From NCBI GenBank assembly GCA_903844855.1, contig CAIMVH010000139.1:1-36489 (forward strand): a stretch of 36,489 bases of DNA, given 5' to 3'. The notes under the pieces are model-generated. The model made no database searches. It had not been told where the DNA came from and saw nothing but the letters and a program-made list of their open reading frames with translations. This document shows, piece by piece, positions 17,181-25,556 of the stretch (its first letter is position 1; each line of letters starts with the position of its first letter). The translations under genes were made by a program, and so were the position numbers. Source of the stretch: an uncultured Actinomycetes bacterium. GTDB lineage: Bacteria; Actinomycetota; Actinomycetes; Nanopelagicales; Nanopelagicaceae.

Positions 17181-17789
17181 ATGAACACTTCCGTAGATCT
17201 TTGGGTTGATCCGATTTGTCCCTGGGCCTGGATGACTAGCCGTTGGCTCGTCGAAGTCGAGAAGCAACGTCCTATCACCTTGAATTTTCGAGCGATGAGC
17301 CTTGCTCACCTCAACCGTGACCGCGAAATGCCACCAAAGTACGCGGCAATCATCACCCATGGCATTAAACCTGTACGCGTACTCGCGGCCACTCGTCTGG
17401 AATATGGTCAGAAGGAATTCCGCGCGCTTTATGAAGCTATGGGGATGCTCTTTCATCCGGGTGGTCGTGGGATTGATGACATCGACAACATTGTGGTTGA
17501 TGCGGTGAAGAGCCTCGGGTTGCCGTCATCGATTTCTGATCGCATGAATGACACGTCACTCGATTCTGAAGTTATCAAAGAACATGATGCGGCGATTGCA
17601 CTCGTCGGCGAAGATGTCGGGACACCTGTCATCGCGGTCAATGGAAATGCATTTTTTGGCCCCGTCGTTACACCTGCGCCTAAGGGACAAGCCGCTCTAG
17701 ATCTCTGGGACGGCGCGCTCTTGGTTTCTAGCGTGGCTGGATTCTACGAAATCAAGCGAAGCCGCGCTGCCGGACCTCAGTTCGACTAA
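17181..17789 (+). CDS. DsbA-family oxidoreductase, mycothiol-dependent nitroreductase-like (Rv2466c type)
   Basis: 202 residues with a thioredoxin fold and helical insert. The active-site stretch DPICPWAWMTSRWLVEVEK is the hallmark of the actinobacterial DsbA-like family that includes Rv2466c. Here the site is C13-P-W-A16: the nucleophilic Cys is present but the second Cys is Ala. The cis-Pro region is GTPVIAVNG. A single-Cys site suggests a mycothiol-linked mechanism and not dithiol exchange; that is inference. There is no signal peptide, so it is cytoplasmic. trmB follows after three bases. Start ATG 17181 has only a weak ribosome site. Confidence 0.88.
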   Translation: MNTSVDLWVDPICPWAWMTSRWLVEVEKQRPITLNFRAMSLAHLNRDREMPPKYAAIITHGIKPVRVLAATRLEYGQKEFRALYEAMGMLFHPGGRGIDDIDNIVVDAVKSLGLPSSISDRMNDTSLDSEVIKEHDAAIALVGEDVGTPVIAVNGNAFFGPVVTPAPKGQAALDLWDGALLVSSVAGFYEIKRSRAAGPQFD

Positions 17790-17792
17790 TTC

Positions 17793-18464
17793 ATGCCAGA
17801 GGATCTCACGCAGAATTCGATACGTACTTACAAGCGACGTGGATCTCGTGTTACCGCAAATCAGCAAAGCGCTCGCGATCTCCATTGGGATAAGTGGGGA
17901 TTAACTCCTGAAGGAAAAATTGATCTGCGCGCTTTGATGGCGCCAGCCCGCGAGGTGATCCTTGAAGTAGGTAGCGGAATGGGGGAGACCACTGCACTCA
18001 TGGCGGCAGCTTCGCCGGAAATTGGGATCGTGGCGGCGGAAGTGCATAAGCCAGGAATTGGCGCGTTGCTCTCCTATGCATCGACTCAGGGATTAATGAA
18101 CGTGCGCATCTTTGATGGTGATGCCCTGGATTTGATGCGCGATCACTTGGGGCCTGATTCACTAGATGGCGTGCGGTTGTACTTCCCGGACCCGTGGCCG
18201 AAGTTCAAGCATCATAAACGTCGAATTTTTAACGAAGAGTTTCTGGATCTTGTATTTTCACGAGTACGCGCAGGTGGGTTTCTGCACGCGGCTACGGATT
18301 GGTTCGAATACGCGCAATGGATGCAAAGTTTTGCATCAAAGGACCCACGGTTTGTCGGGGGAGTGATTGATCGACCGGATTGGCGTCCGCTTACTAAGTT
18401 TGAAGGCCAGGGCGTGCGCAAGGGTCACGTGGTGACTGATCTTTACTACGAGATTAAGAAGTAG
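17793..18464 (+). CDS. trmB: tRNA (guanine-N7-)-methyltransferase TrmB
   Basis: 223 residues. The SAM-binding motif ILEVGSGMGETT and the tRNA-methyltransferase hallmark RLYFPDPWPKFKHHKRR are both present, with FLHAATDW further on. It methylates G46 of tRNAs to m7G with S-adenosylmethionine. The N-terminal IRTYKRRGSRVT is typical of the family. It lies three bases after the DsbA-type gene and ends three bases before the convergent rpiB stop. Confidence 0.95.
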   Translation: MPEDLTQNSIRTYKRRGSRVTANQQSARDLHWDKWGLTPEGKIDLRALMAPAREVILEVGSGMGETTALMAAASPEIGIVAAEVHKPGIGALLSYASTQGLMNVRIFDGDALDLMRDHLGPDSLDGVRLYFPDPWPKFKHHKRRIFNEEFLDLVFSRVRAGGFLHAATDWFEYAQWMQSFASKDPRFVGGVIDRPDWRPLTKFEGQGVRKGHVVTDLYYEIKK

Positions 18465-18467
18465 TTC

Positions 18468-18950
18468 TTAGCCTTTGTGCCCGGGCCCGAGGGGCGGAAG
18501 CTCGTGGGTGACTTCATAGGCGCTCAACATTTCGATGCGTCTCGTGTGACGATCTTCGTTTGAGTATGGGGTAGCGAGAAATGCATCAATAATCGCTAGT
18601 GATTCTTCGGTGGTGTGCATGCGGGCACCGATTGAGACCACGTTGGCGTTGTTATGTTCACGAGCAAGTTCTGCAAGCTTCGGAGACCACGCGAGCGCGG
18701 CGCGAATTCCACGCACTTTGTTGGCAGCCATCTGCTCACCATTTCCCGAACCACCAAGGACGATTCCAAGTGAAGAGGGATTGGCGGCAGTTGCTTCGGC
18801 AGCGCGCAGGCAGAACGGCGGGTAGTCGTCGATGGCATCGTAGAACTTAGGGCCGTGGTCGACGACTTCATGACCAGATTGGCGAAGGTGTGCGATGAGC
18901 GCTTCTTTTACCTCGAAGCCGGCGTGGTCGCTTCCGATATGTATCTGCAT
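18468..18950 (-). CDS. rpiB: Ribose-5-phosphate isomerase B
   Basis: About 160 residues. The start MQIHIGSDHAGFEVK and the anion-hole stretch GGSGNGEQMAANKV define RpiB. The Glu in GNGEQ corresponds to the catalytic base used by the mycobacterial-type enzyme in place of Cys. It interconverts ribose 5-phosphate and ribulose 5-phosphate in the pentose phosphate pathway. I choose ATG 18950; the frame is open to a GTG at 18968 that would add six residues not seen in the family. Convergent with trmB, and upstream it faces a strong hairpin at 18974-19007. Confidence 0.94.
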   Translation of the reverse strand: MQIHIGSDHAGFEVKEALIAHLRQSGHEVVDHGPKFYDAIDDYPPFCLRAAEATAANPSSLGIVLGGSGNGEQMAANKVRGIRAALAWSPKLAELAREHNNANVVSIGARMHTTEESLAIIDAFLATPYSNEDRHTRRIEMLSAYEVTHELPPLGPGHKG

Positions 18951-18973
18951 GCTTTGAGATCTTGCCACATGAA

Positions 18974-19007
18974 GACGGGGCTGAAGCGATGACGCTCCAG
19001 CCCCGTC
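18974..19007 (-). terminator. Strong hairpin downstream of the 19040 gene
   Basis: GACGGGGCTG (18974-18983) pairs with CAGCCCCGTC (18998-19007), and inside it AGCG pairs with CGCT around an ATGA loop, with one A-C mismatch. It lies between the minus-strand secreted gene and rpiB on the same strand. No good T-run follows on either strand. A smaller hairpin, CTCCACT/AGTGGAG at 19013-19032, lies next to it and even closer to the stop. Confidence 0.65.
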
Positions 19008-19039
19008 CTACTCTCCACTCGATTTAGTGGAGTTATTCG

Positions 19040-19783
19040 CTAAACCTTGAGGGAAGCAGGTGCTGCAGTGGTGCCGGTGGTGGCGTTATTGGTAAGTCCA
19101 CTGTTAACACTTGGCCCGGTTCCACCGTCACGGTCGCCGAAGCCGCCGCCATGTCCACGGCCGCCACGATTGTCACCGCCCATGTGGTCACCTTTACCGC
19201 CACGCCCTGGTCCACCTTTACCTGGGCCACCCATACCGTCACCCATACGGTCACCCATACGGTCACCCATTGATGGACGGCCGCCCATCGATCCACGTGT
19301 TTTATTGATTTCAGCGGTGACACGAGCTTGTAGGGTTGCCTTCTTGGTGGTTGCTTGTGCAGCAGTAAGAACACCGGCAGTGACGCGAGCATCGATCTCA
19401 GTTGTCTCGAGTTTCACAAGAGCTGCGATGAGTGCATCTGTCTTTGTTCCCGCGATTGCGGCCAGAGTCTCGCCAGTTGCCATGCGGCTCTTGATTGTTG
19501 CGGTATCGATACCCAGTGTCGTCGCGACAAGACTCTCGCGAGCAGTTTGAGCAGCAGTGTGGGCGACTTCTTGTGCGGTGCGATCTGCATCGATTGCCTT
19601 GGTGATCTCGTCTGCTTGGTTCTGCGTGATAGTCCCCTTACCGACGAGCGAGGAGAGTGCTCGTGAGAATGTCTTTTTTCCTTTTTCATTTGAAGGATGT
19701 GCAGTGGCTATCCCTGCGCCACCGATAATCAAAGCAACACTAGTACCGGCTGCTGCGATTTTAAATATCGTCTTGCGTTCCAT
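19040..19783 (-). CDS. Secreted helical, Gly/Met/Arg-rich C-terminal protein, function unknown
   Basis: About 247 residues from ATG 19783, chosen because AAGGAG lies eight bases upstream; the longer frame to 19984 is basic and lacks a signal. The N terminus MERKTIFKIAAAGTSVALII is a signal peptide or membrane anchor. A helical middle part follows, with repeats of the GKGTITQNQADEI and GVLTAAQAT type also seen in other actinobacterial secreted proteins. The last ~80 residues are rich in Gly, Met, Asp and Arg (MGDRMGDRMGDG, then HGGG), a probably disordered tail. The mix of His, Met and Asp might bind metal, but nothing proves it. It diverges from the collagen-like gene. Confidence 0.72.
   Translation of the reverse strand: MERKTIFKIAAAGTSVALIIGGAGIATAHPSNEKGKKTFSRALSSLVGKGTITQNQADEITKAIDADRTAQEVAHTAAQTARESLVATTLGIDTATIKSRMATGETLAAIAGTKTDALIAALVKLETTEIDARVTAGVLTAAQATTKKATLQARVTAEINKTRGSMGGRPSMGDRMGDRMGDGMGGPGKGGPGRGGKGDHMGGDNRGGRGHGGGFGDRDGGTGPSVNSGLTNNATTGTTAAPASLKV
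19234..19269. repeat. 12-bp tandem repeats coding for MGDR
   Basis: Three copies of tacggtcaccca (19234-19245 with one change, 19246-19257, 19258-19269) encode the repeated MGDG/MGDR units of the secreted protein's Gly-rich tail. The unit is a multiple of three, so copy number changes without breaking the frame. Confidence 0.85.
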
Positions 19784-20058
19784 TGTCTTACTCCTTACCC
19801 GTTGAGGCCCTGACCTCGCCTGGTGCGTTCGCCCCTGGTGATGAGTACATAACTCCTCGCACCTGAAGTGAAGGTGCGTTCTGGCTGAGAGGCACGTGTG
19901 AGTAAGTGCCCATCTCTTGTGAAAACTCTGTGTTAAGAAAATTTTTATGAGAGAGCTTGTACTCCTCGATATGCGCTGACACAAGGGTTGTTCAACTGAG
20001 AGTGAGCAGTATCTTCACAGAATCAGCAGCACCATCAAGTGGTCCTCAGGAGGCCAAA
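19784..20058. promoter_or_regulatory. Divergent intergenic region between two surface-protein genes
   Basis: These 275 bases must hold both promoters. I see a 7-bp hairpin CGCACCT/AGGTGCG at 19858-19878 and a possible 20-codon minus-strand leader ORF (19788-19850; GAGGAG sits only two bases before its ATG, which is too close). AAGGAG precedes the gene at 19783 and AGGAGG (20048-20053) precedes the gene at 20059. No -35/-10 pair is convincing. A T-rich tract lies near 19940. Confidence 0.4.
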
Positions 20059-21144
20059 GTGCACAACTTCCCCAAGCAAATGAAAATATTCTCCGCTCTC
20101 GTACTTTCTTTGATTCTGGTTTCGGCGTTCGCACCTTCTGCTTCTGCAGCGACGAAGTCGAAGCAACCGAAGAATGCAGGTCGTTCCCTTCCGGCCACCA
20201 TCAACACAATATTGAGTGGCAACGGAACTCCTTCTGCTTCATTAGGTAAAGACGGTGACTTCTATATCGATGTTCGAAACTCACTCTTCTTTGGCCCGAA
20301 AACTAAAGGGCGATGGACCTTGCCGGTGTCACTTGTGGGTCCATCTGGTCCAGTGGGCGCAATCGGTGTAGCAGGCAAGTCAGGGGGCAAGGGTGAAGAT
20401 GGTGCACCGGGTGCGAACGCGACTGGAAGTATCGGCTCGCAAGGTCCGATTGGTGCCGTTGGAGCGCAAGGACCATCGGGAACACCTGGATCGACGGGAC
20501 CAGCGGGTGCGCAAGGACCTTCCGGCGCAACAGGTGCGACGGGTCCACAAGGGCCGAGTGGAGGGGGAGGCGGTAGCACTGGGCCCCAAGGTCCAACTGG
20601 CGCCGCAGGTGCACAAGGCATCAAAGGTGAAACAGGAACTGCAGGTGCAACCGGATCAACTGGTCCAACGGGTCTGAAAGGTGAAACTGGAACCGCAGGC
20701 GTCACAGGTTCAACAGGAGCTCAGGGCCCCACGGGTCCCTCCTCGGTTTCAGTTGGCGCATTGTCTTGGGTTTCAAATCTCTCCGCTGCAAGAAATACAT
20801 GGTTCGATTCTCAAAATTTTGGCGTATTGGTTGTTGGCAAGAAATATCTACTCACTGTGCAAATTGATGGACAAGTGTCTGGCTCGACAATGCTAAATGT
20901 TTTGGAAACCAACTTAAAAATCGCCTCAGACCAGGGTAGTAAAGTGCAATTTCGAACTAATTTCTCGAGTCCTCATGGAGCGGATACTTCGTCAGGAGCC
21001 ATCGTTTACGCGACCATTGATTTCACTGGAGCATCAGGAAATTCCTCGCTAATTCAATCAATTCGAATAGATGAAAATACTTCTATTGTTCCGATGGCAT
21101 TAACTGGATTCTTTCTGCTGCAGGAAGTTGGGGCGATTATTTAG
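20059..21144 (+). CDS. Secreted collagen-like (Gly-X-Y repeat) protein
   Basis: About 361 residues from GTG 20059, with AGGAGG five bases upstream; an ATG at 20080 is an alternative. The N terminus ([20 protein letters not shown]) is a signal peptide. A short N-terminal domain is followed by a Gly-X-Y collagen-like stretch at about residues 94-227, rich in GPSG, GPTG, GPQG and GETG, with an interrupting GGGGG. The last ~130 residues look like a compact beta-rich C-terminal domain that could act as a trimerisation head. Bacterial collagen-like proteins form trimeric surface fibres; no sortase motif or transmembrane anchor is visible. It overlaps the end of the convergent 21137 gene by eight bases. 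Confidence 0.85.
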   Translation: MHNFPKQMKIFSALVLSLILVSAFAPSASAATKSKQPKNAGRSLPATINTILSGNGTPSASLGKDGDFYIDVRNSLFFGPKTKGRWTLPVSLVGPSGPVGAIGVAGKSGGKGEDGAPGANATGSIGSQGPIGAVGAQGPSGTPGSTGPAGAQGPSGATGATGPQGPSGGGGGSTGPQGPTGAAGAQGIKGETGTAGATGSTGPTGLKGETGTAGVTGSTGAQGPTGPSSVSVGALSWVSNLSAARNTWFDSQNFGVLVVGKKYLLTVQIDGQVSGSTMLNVLETNLKIASDQGSKVQFRTNFSSPHGADTSSGAIVYATIDFTGASGNSSLIQSIRIDENTSIVPMALTGFFLLQEVGAII

Positions 21145-22303
21145 GAAGAACCCAATTTGATAAATCGGTATCTCCGGCGAGGGTGAGGGCAAAACCATCG
21201 TTCTTTCCTGGCAGGAGATTCGAGCTTCCGAGTTGTACGCGGATGCGGTCTCCCAAGTCCGTGACGACCACTGCCCGTTCTATAGCTTTCGGACCAGCTA
21301 AAACCATCTGCCTTAGGTTCTTCACGAGATCTGCGCGGGAGACGCTGGGCCACATGCAATCAAGTTCTCGCTGTTGAAGGACGAATTCAAGAGTGCTGGC
21401 CATAGGTGCGCCGTCGAGCCCCGTGATAACGGGGAAGTGCATCCCTACAAGACGAGGCATGCCCTTGATGGCGAATTCACCACCATTTTTGCTTCCCGCT
21501 TCGCTTCCACCGATTGCATAGAATCCACTTCGACAAGTAGGCGAGGTGTTGGGCTCAGCGGAGAAGCCCCATGCAGTCGTTACTGCCGTCGCGGCGATAC
21601 TCCCGCCATTAAGGCCACCACCTGCGTAGAAATCGCTTCTGAAAGCACCTTTGGCGGGCCGCGCCGTGATTGAGACAGTGGCACCGGATTTTGTTGAAGT
21701 TCCCGTAGCGTCAATATCGTTTCCTGCAATTTGGTATGCCTTAGCACTCCACTTCGAGAGACGGAGATTGAGTTTGATGCGGACTTGGTCCCCTAGAGGA
21801 GCGGGGTAGCTGCCGCAGAATCCCGCTGAGCTTCCACTACAAGTTGTCTGCAAACTTGGCATAGCTTTATCTGTTTTTGCTGTCACCGGGAGAATCTCCG
21901 CGGAGAGACTTGGGGGATTACTCGAGAGGGGTTGTCCCGTGCCGAAAGAAGTCCATGGGTCTGCGGCGAAGAAGACACGAAGTTCCACTACGCCGGCGCC
22001 ATCGGAATTTACTAATCCAGGAATACGAAGATGTGGCTGAGGTGAAGGAATCTGTACTGAAGTAAGCCGACTTCCATCACCGATGATGGTGTACCCCAAC
22101 GTCGGAGTGCTCACGAGCGTTGCTTTCTGCTCCGCACTTGCGTCGTTCACCGAATAAACAGAATCGATGCAATTAGTTTGTGAAGCTGTCTTACACATGT
22201 CGAGGATGACGGGCAGCGAGAGCGTACGAGCATGCGCGGAGTTGAATCCAACGAGAGCACTGGCAAGAAGCGCGAAGACGACAACAAAGGAACGAGTTCT
22301 CAC
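21137..22303 (-). CDS. Secreted protein, unknown function, paralogue of the 22300 gene
   Basis: 388 residues. The N terminus [18 protein letters not shown], ending NSAHA, is a signal peptide. The start of the mature protein ([21 protein letters not shown]) matches that of the neighbouring gene (SLPIALAPCGATG, then CIESV), so the two are related. It contains six or more Cys, likely disulfide-bonded outside the cell. No catalytic motif was recognised. The start is GTG (22301-22303), overlapping the upstream gene's TGA as GTGA, which indicates translational coupling. Its 3' end overlaps the collagen-like gene by eight bases on the opposite strand. Confidence 0.72.
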   Translation of the reverse strand: MRTRSFVVVFALLASALVGFNSAHARTLSLPVILDMCKTASQTNCIDSVYSVNDASAEQKATLVSTPTLGYTIIGDGSRLTSVQIPSPQPHLRIPGLVNSDGAGVVELRVFFAADPWTSFGTGQPLSSNPPSLSAEILPVTAKTDKAMPSLQTTCSGSSAGFCGSYPAPLGDQVRIKLNLRLSKWSAKAYQIAGNDIDATGTSTKSGATVSITARPAKGAFRSDFYAGGGLNGGSIAATAVTTAWGFSAEPNTSPTCRSGFYAIGGSEAGSKNGGEFAIKGMPRLVGMHFPVITGLDGAPMASTLEFVLQQRELDCMWPSVSRADLVKNLRQMVLAGPKAIERAVVVTDLGDRIRVQLGSSNLLPGKNDGFALTLAGDTDLSNWVLPK

Positions 22304-23724
22304 TTCTTCACCGCCTTTGAGGGTGCCTTCTTTGTGGGGACGACTTTCTTTGCTGGGGCCTTGGCCACTGGTTTCGCCTGAGTTTTCACGGGTGCCTTTG
22401 TGACCGGCTTACTTGCGGTGGTCGATGTAGGTGGTTTCGCAGCCGGAGCGGTAGCGGCGGGGGAGTTGAGTTTCAACTTCAGCTTTGGTGCGCTGTAGTG
22501 AAAACCACCACCCGAGACTGTGAGGATGTTGTTCTTTAAACTAGTAGAGAGTGTGGCGGTCTGCTTTTCGTTGCTATCACCATCAGTAATAGAAATAACA
22601 GCTTGGCCAGCAAGTTTTGCCGCTGTATCTACTTGCCATAAGCACTTGGCTTCTTGATCACCAATGTTTGCTTGATAGAAACCGGTGTTCACTTCGCCTG
22701 CGGAAGTGAGATGCGGGGCACTGGTTGCAAGTTCAACTTCGCGACTCACCGGATCGAATACAGGGAGTTCAAGAGTGCGAGAGTTTGTAAAAATCGCGAG
22801 ATTGCCCGAGAAGCATGTCGTCAAAGTGTTCAGTGGCGCGAATGCGTCGATTGACCAAGAGTCTTGCAGCGCCTTATCCGGATCCACGTACGCATTTTGG
22901 GTGGCCGAGTAAACAAGGGGACCGTTAGAGACTTGTACGGCTTTCAAATCCAAGGTGATGCGCGAGACATCGCCACTCTTGACGACGGACGCAGAAGAGC
23001 CTTGCCCGGCATGGCCGATCCAACCGAGCGCGTCGAAATCCGTCACCTTAAAAGTAACTTTGACGTGTAGCTTCGAATCGAGAGTACGCGGCAGGAATGT
23101 GGTGGAATTCGAGACCTTTACCTTGCCAATAAATTCCGGAGAAATAGTTTTGTTCTGCGTATTTGTTTCGCAAGGGAACGGAACATTGGATGGTGTGGTG
23201 ATCCCCGGGGTTTGAATGAGTATGTCCTCCGTGTAGGCGCTCACCGGCCCGTTGATGACTGCGCAACGTGTATCGATAAATGCAGGAGTAAGCCGGATGC
23301 GTAGAACGGGTGCCATCGCGCGCTCATCTGTACCCAACGTGCTGATCGTCGAGGAACCCCAGGTATCGCGCGCCAGTTGCACGTCGACAAAGGTCTTGGA
23401 ACCACTGTCCGGGTTATTAATTCCGGGAAGATCCCACACGTAATTTGATAACGGAAGTTCTGCACTCTTAGTCCCGCGCCCATCCCAGACTGCGTAATTC
23501 TTTTGACCGCGCGTTGTTGGGGCTGCAGTCGCGTTCTGCTCGGTTCCGGAGTCTGACACCACTGCAACGGATTCAATGCAATCCGTCGATGCTCCAGTAG
23601 CACCGCATGGAGCAAGTGCGATCGGAAGTGAATAAACCAAGTCTTCGGCGACAGCGGCGGGCGTATTGGTGAATGTGGCGGCCATCAAGGCCGCAGCGGC
23701 TCCGATTAAGTAACCCTTACGCAT
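22300..23724 (-). CDS. Secreted protein with Lys/Pro/Ala-rich C-terminal tail, unknown function
   Basis: About 474 residues from ATG 23724 (MRKGYLIGAAAALMAATF), which gives a signal peptide ending near AVAE; the frame upstream to 23961 has no signal and overlaps a terminator. It is a paralogue of the 21137 product, with the same SLP-x-C-x-CIESV mature start. The last ~55 residues are Lys, Pro, Ala and Thr repeats (KPVTKAPVK, KPVAKAPAKK), a basic tail that may bind cell-wall polymers. Two intact genes in a coupled pair suggest products that work together. No known enzyme motif was found. Confidence 0.72.
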   Translation of the reverse strand: MRKGYLIGAAAALMAATFTNTPAAVAEDLVYSLPIALAPCGATGASTDCIESVAVVSDSGTEQNATAAPTTRGQKNYAVWDGRGTKSAELPLSNYVWDLPGINNPDSGSKTFVDVQLARDTWGSSTISTLGTDERAMAPVLRIRLTPAFIDTRCAVINGPVSAYTEDILIQTPGITTPSNVPFPCETNTQNKTISPEFIGKVKVSNSTTFLPRTLDSKLHVKVTFKVTDFDALGWIGHAGQGSSASVVKSGDVSRITLDLKAVQVSNGPLVYSATQNAYVDPDKALQDSWSIDAFAPLNTLTTCFSGNLAIFTNSRTLELPVFDPVSREVELATSAPHLTSAGEVNTGFYQANIGDQEAKCLWQVDTAAKLAGQAVISITDGDSNEKQTATLSTSLKNNILTVSGGGFHYSAPKLKLKLNSPAATAPAAKPPTSTTASKPVTKAPVKTQAKPVAKAPAKKVVPTKKAPSKAVKK

Positions 23725-23792
23725 GTGCCCAGGGTACCCGCGAGAAGGAGGAGGCGGAAAGGAAGATTGAAAGAACTTTCGGGGTGGAATGA

Positions 23793-23828
23793 AGAAAGCC
23801 CCCGCGCCAGGAGGCACGGGGGCTTTCT
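23793..23828 (-). terminator. Rho-independent terminator of the APC permease gene
   Basis: Stem AGAAAGCCCCCG (23793-23804) with CGGGGGCTTTCT (23817-23828), 12 perfect pairs, with an inner GCC/GGC pair around AGGA. Read on the minus strand it sits 12 bases after the permease stop and is followed by TTCATT, with T-rich CTTTCTTC at its foot. This is a clear terminator for the gene at 23841-25418. Confidence 0.88.
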
Positions 23829-23840
23829 CAAGCGAACGCT

Positions 23841-25418
23841 TTAGGCGTCGATGGTGCGCTTTGGTCCGGTGAACCACTTCTTCACTGAAAGGTGCCAACC
23901 GATCCAGAGTGCGAGCAGCGCGCCACCGGTAAGCAGTGGTGCGTAGTTGAGGAACTTCCAATCAAATGATGGATCCCATGGGGTACCCATTGGCGTGGTG
24001 GGGAGGATGAAGTAAATGCTGATAATGACGATTTCAGCAACGGCAACTGGTGCCATCCACTTCCACTTATTTCCGAGGTTCCATGAGCCTTGGACGAACT
24101 TGTCGCCCATGCGCCAACGGAGCCAGATGGGAATTGCGAATGCGAGGTAGAGACCGATTACGGCAACGGATACCACTGCGTAGAACGCGGTAGGCACCAC
24201 TACTGGTGCTTCAGCCGTTCCGATGTTTACCTCGACGAGAGCCGGCAAAGTGATGATCATGGCAACAACGGCAGAAGCGATAACAGCGTTAGCTGGCACC
24301 TTGCCCTTGTTAAGCGTCGACCACTTCTTAGAACCAGGAACCACTCCATCGCGGCTGAATGCGTAGAGCATGCGTGAGCAGCTCGTCATGCAGGCAGTGG
24401 AGCAGAAGAACTGACCGATGGCAGAGATGAGAAGCACTGCGCCAGCAATTTTTGGACTGAGGGCTTGCGCAAAGATGACGGCAACGCCGCCACCTCCAGC
24501 AGTGACCTTCTCTGGATCCTGAACTGCGTAAAGGAATGCGAGGAGAAGAATCCAGCCACCAATTGCGGAGTAGAAGATTGACTTCCAGATTCCCTTAGCG
24601 GCACCTTGTGATGCGCCATGGGTTTCTTCTGAAAGGTGCGCCGAGGCATCGAACCCGGTGATGGTGTACTGCGTCAGCAAAAAGCCGAGTGGGAGTACGT
24701 AGAACCAGAAGCCTCCACTGCTATTGCTTCCGCCGGCGAGGCCAGCAGAGTTATTGACGCGCATGCTGAACATGTCGCCCACGCTCATGTGGTTCTCTGG
24801 CACAAACACGAGAATCAAAATCACCGCAGCAGCACCGAATACGTGCCACCAGACCGAGATGTTGTTGATGACCGACATCAAGTGACCGCTGCCGATGTTG
24901 AACGCGGAGACCAAAATCAAGATGACGATGAACATGATGAAGACGCGTTGCAGTGAATATCCTTCAGCCCATGATGAACTAAGAGAGGAGAACGCGAGAT
25001 CAAAGAAGGTTGCGCAGCCGTAACAGACCGAGGCGATAACGGCGAGCAAACCAATGAGGTTGAGCCAACCGGTGTAGTAGCCGGCCTTCGGGCCACCGAG
25101 CTTTGCTGCCCACCAGTAGATACCACCCGAGGTGGGGTAGGCCGAGACCAGCTCAGCCATGGTGAAGCCGATGATAAGAATGAATGCCGAGATGATTGGC
25201 CAGCCAATCGAGATAGCAACTGGTCCACCGTTATTCCATGCCTGCCCAAAGGTGGTGAAACATCCGGCGAGGATGGAAATGATCGAGAACGAGATCGCAA
25301 AGTTGGAGAAGGAACTCCAGCTGCGATTCAGATCTTGCTTGTACCCAAGTTCGGCGAGATGTTTCTCGTCGTCATGTGTTGAGGTGCTCACTAATCCCCC
25401 TGCTAGTCGGGCCGGCAT
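23841..25418 (-). CDS. APC-superfamily amino acid permease (GABA/choline-type)
   Basis: About 525 residues from ATG 25418 (AGGGA upstream); a longer frame to 25739 overlaps the divergent kinase and is rejected. It is hydrophobic throughout, with about 12 membrane segments. The stretch FTTFGQAWNNGGPVAISIGW and the motif PTSGGIYWWAA are typical of the UGA4/BAT1-like branch of APC permeases, which move GABA, other amino acids or amines with a proton. The substrate is unresolved. It diverges from the glycerol-type operon. A terminator follows. Confidence 0.9.
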   Translation of the reverse strand: MPARLAGGLVSTSTHDDEKHLAELGYKQDLNRSWSSFSNFAISFSIISILAGCFTTFGQAWNNGGPVAISIGWPIISAFILIIGFTMAELVSAYPTSGGIYWWAAKLGGPKAGYYTGWLNLIGLLAVIASVCYGCATFFDLAFSSLSSSWAEGYSLQRVFIMFIVILILVSAFNIGSGHLMSVINNISVWWHVFGAAAVILILVFVPENHMSVGDMFSMRVNNSAGLAGGSNSSGGFWFYVLPLGFLLTQYTITGFDASAHLSEETHGASQGAAKGIWKSIFYSAIGGWILLLAFLYAVQDPEKVTAGGGGVAVIFAQALSPKIAGAVLLISAIGQFFCSTACMTSCSRMLYAFSRDGVVPGSKKWSTLNKGKVPANAVIASAVVAMIITLPALVEVNIGTAEAPVVVPTAFYAVVSVAVIGLYLAFAIPIWLRWRMGDKFVQGSWNLGNKWKWMAPVAVAEIVIISIYFILPTTPMGTPWDPSFDWKFLNYAPLLTGGALLALWIGWHLSVKKWFTGPKRTIDA

Positions 25419-25556
25419 GGTGTCCCTGTGACGGGCGACACTTCCGGACGTTGGAACGATTGAACCGGAAGAGGTGGGAGGAAGGAAGCACCAACAGGGC
25501 AAATTGCCGTAATAAGAAAAATTTTTACCGTTCCCCACGCTCAGGGCGGGTAGCGT

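Noticed and set aside
20262-20705. 147-codon Pro-rich minus-strand frame
   Set aside because: Antisense of Gly-X-Y codons gives Pro-rich open frames automatically; no start signal or domain.
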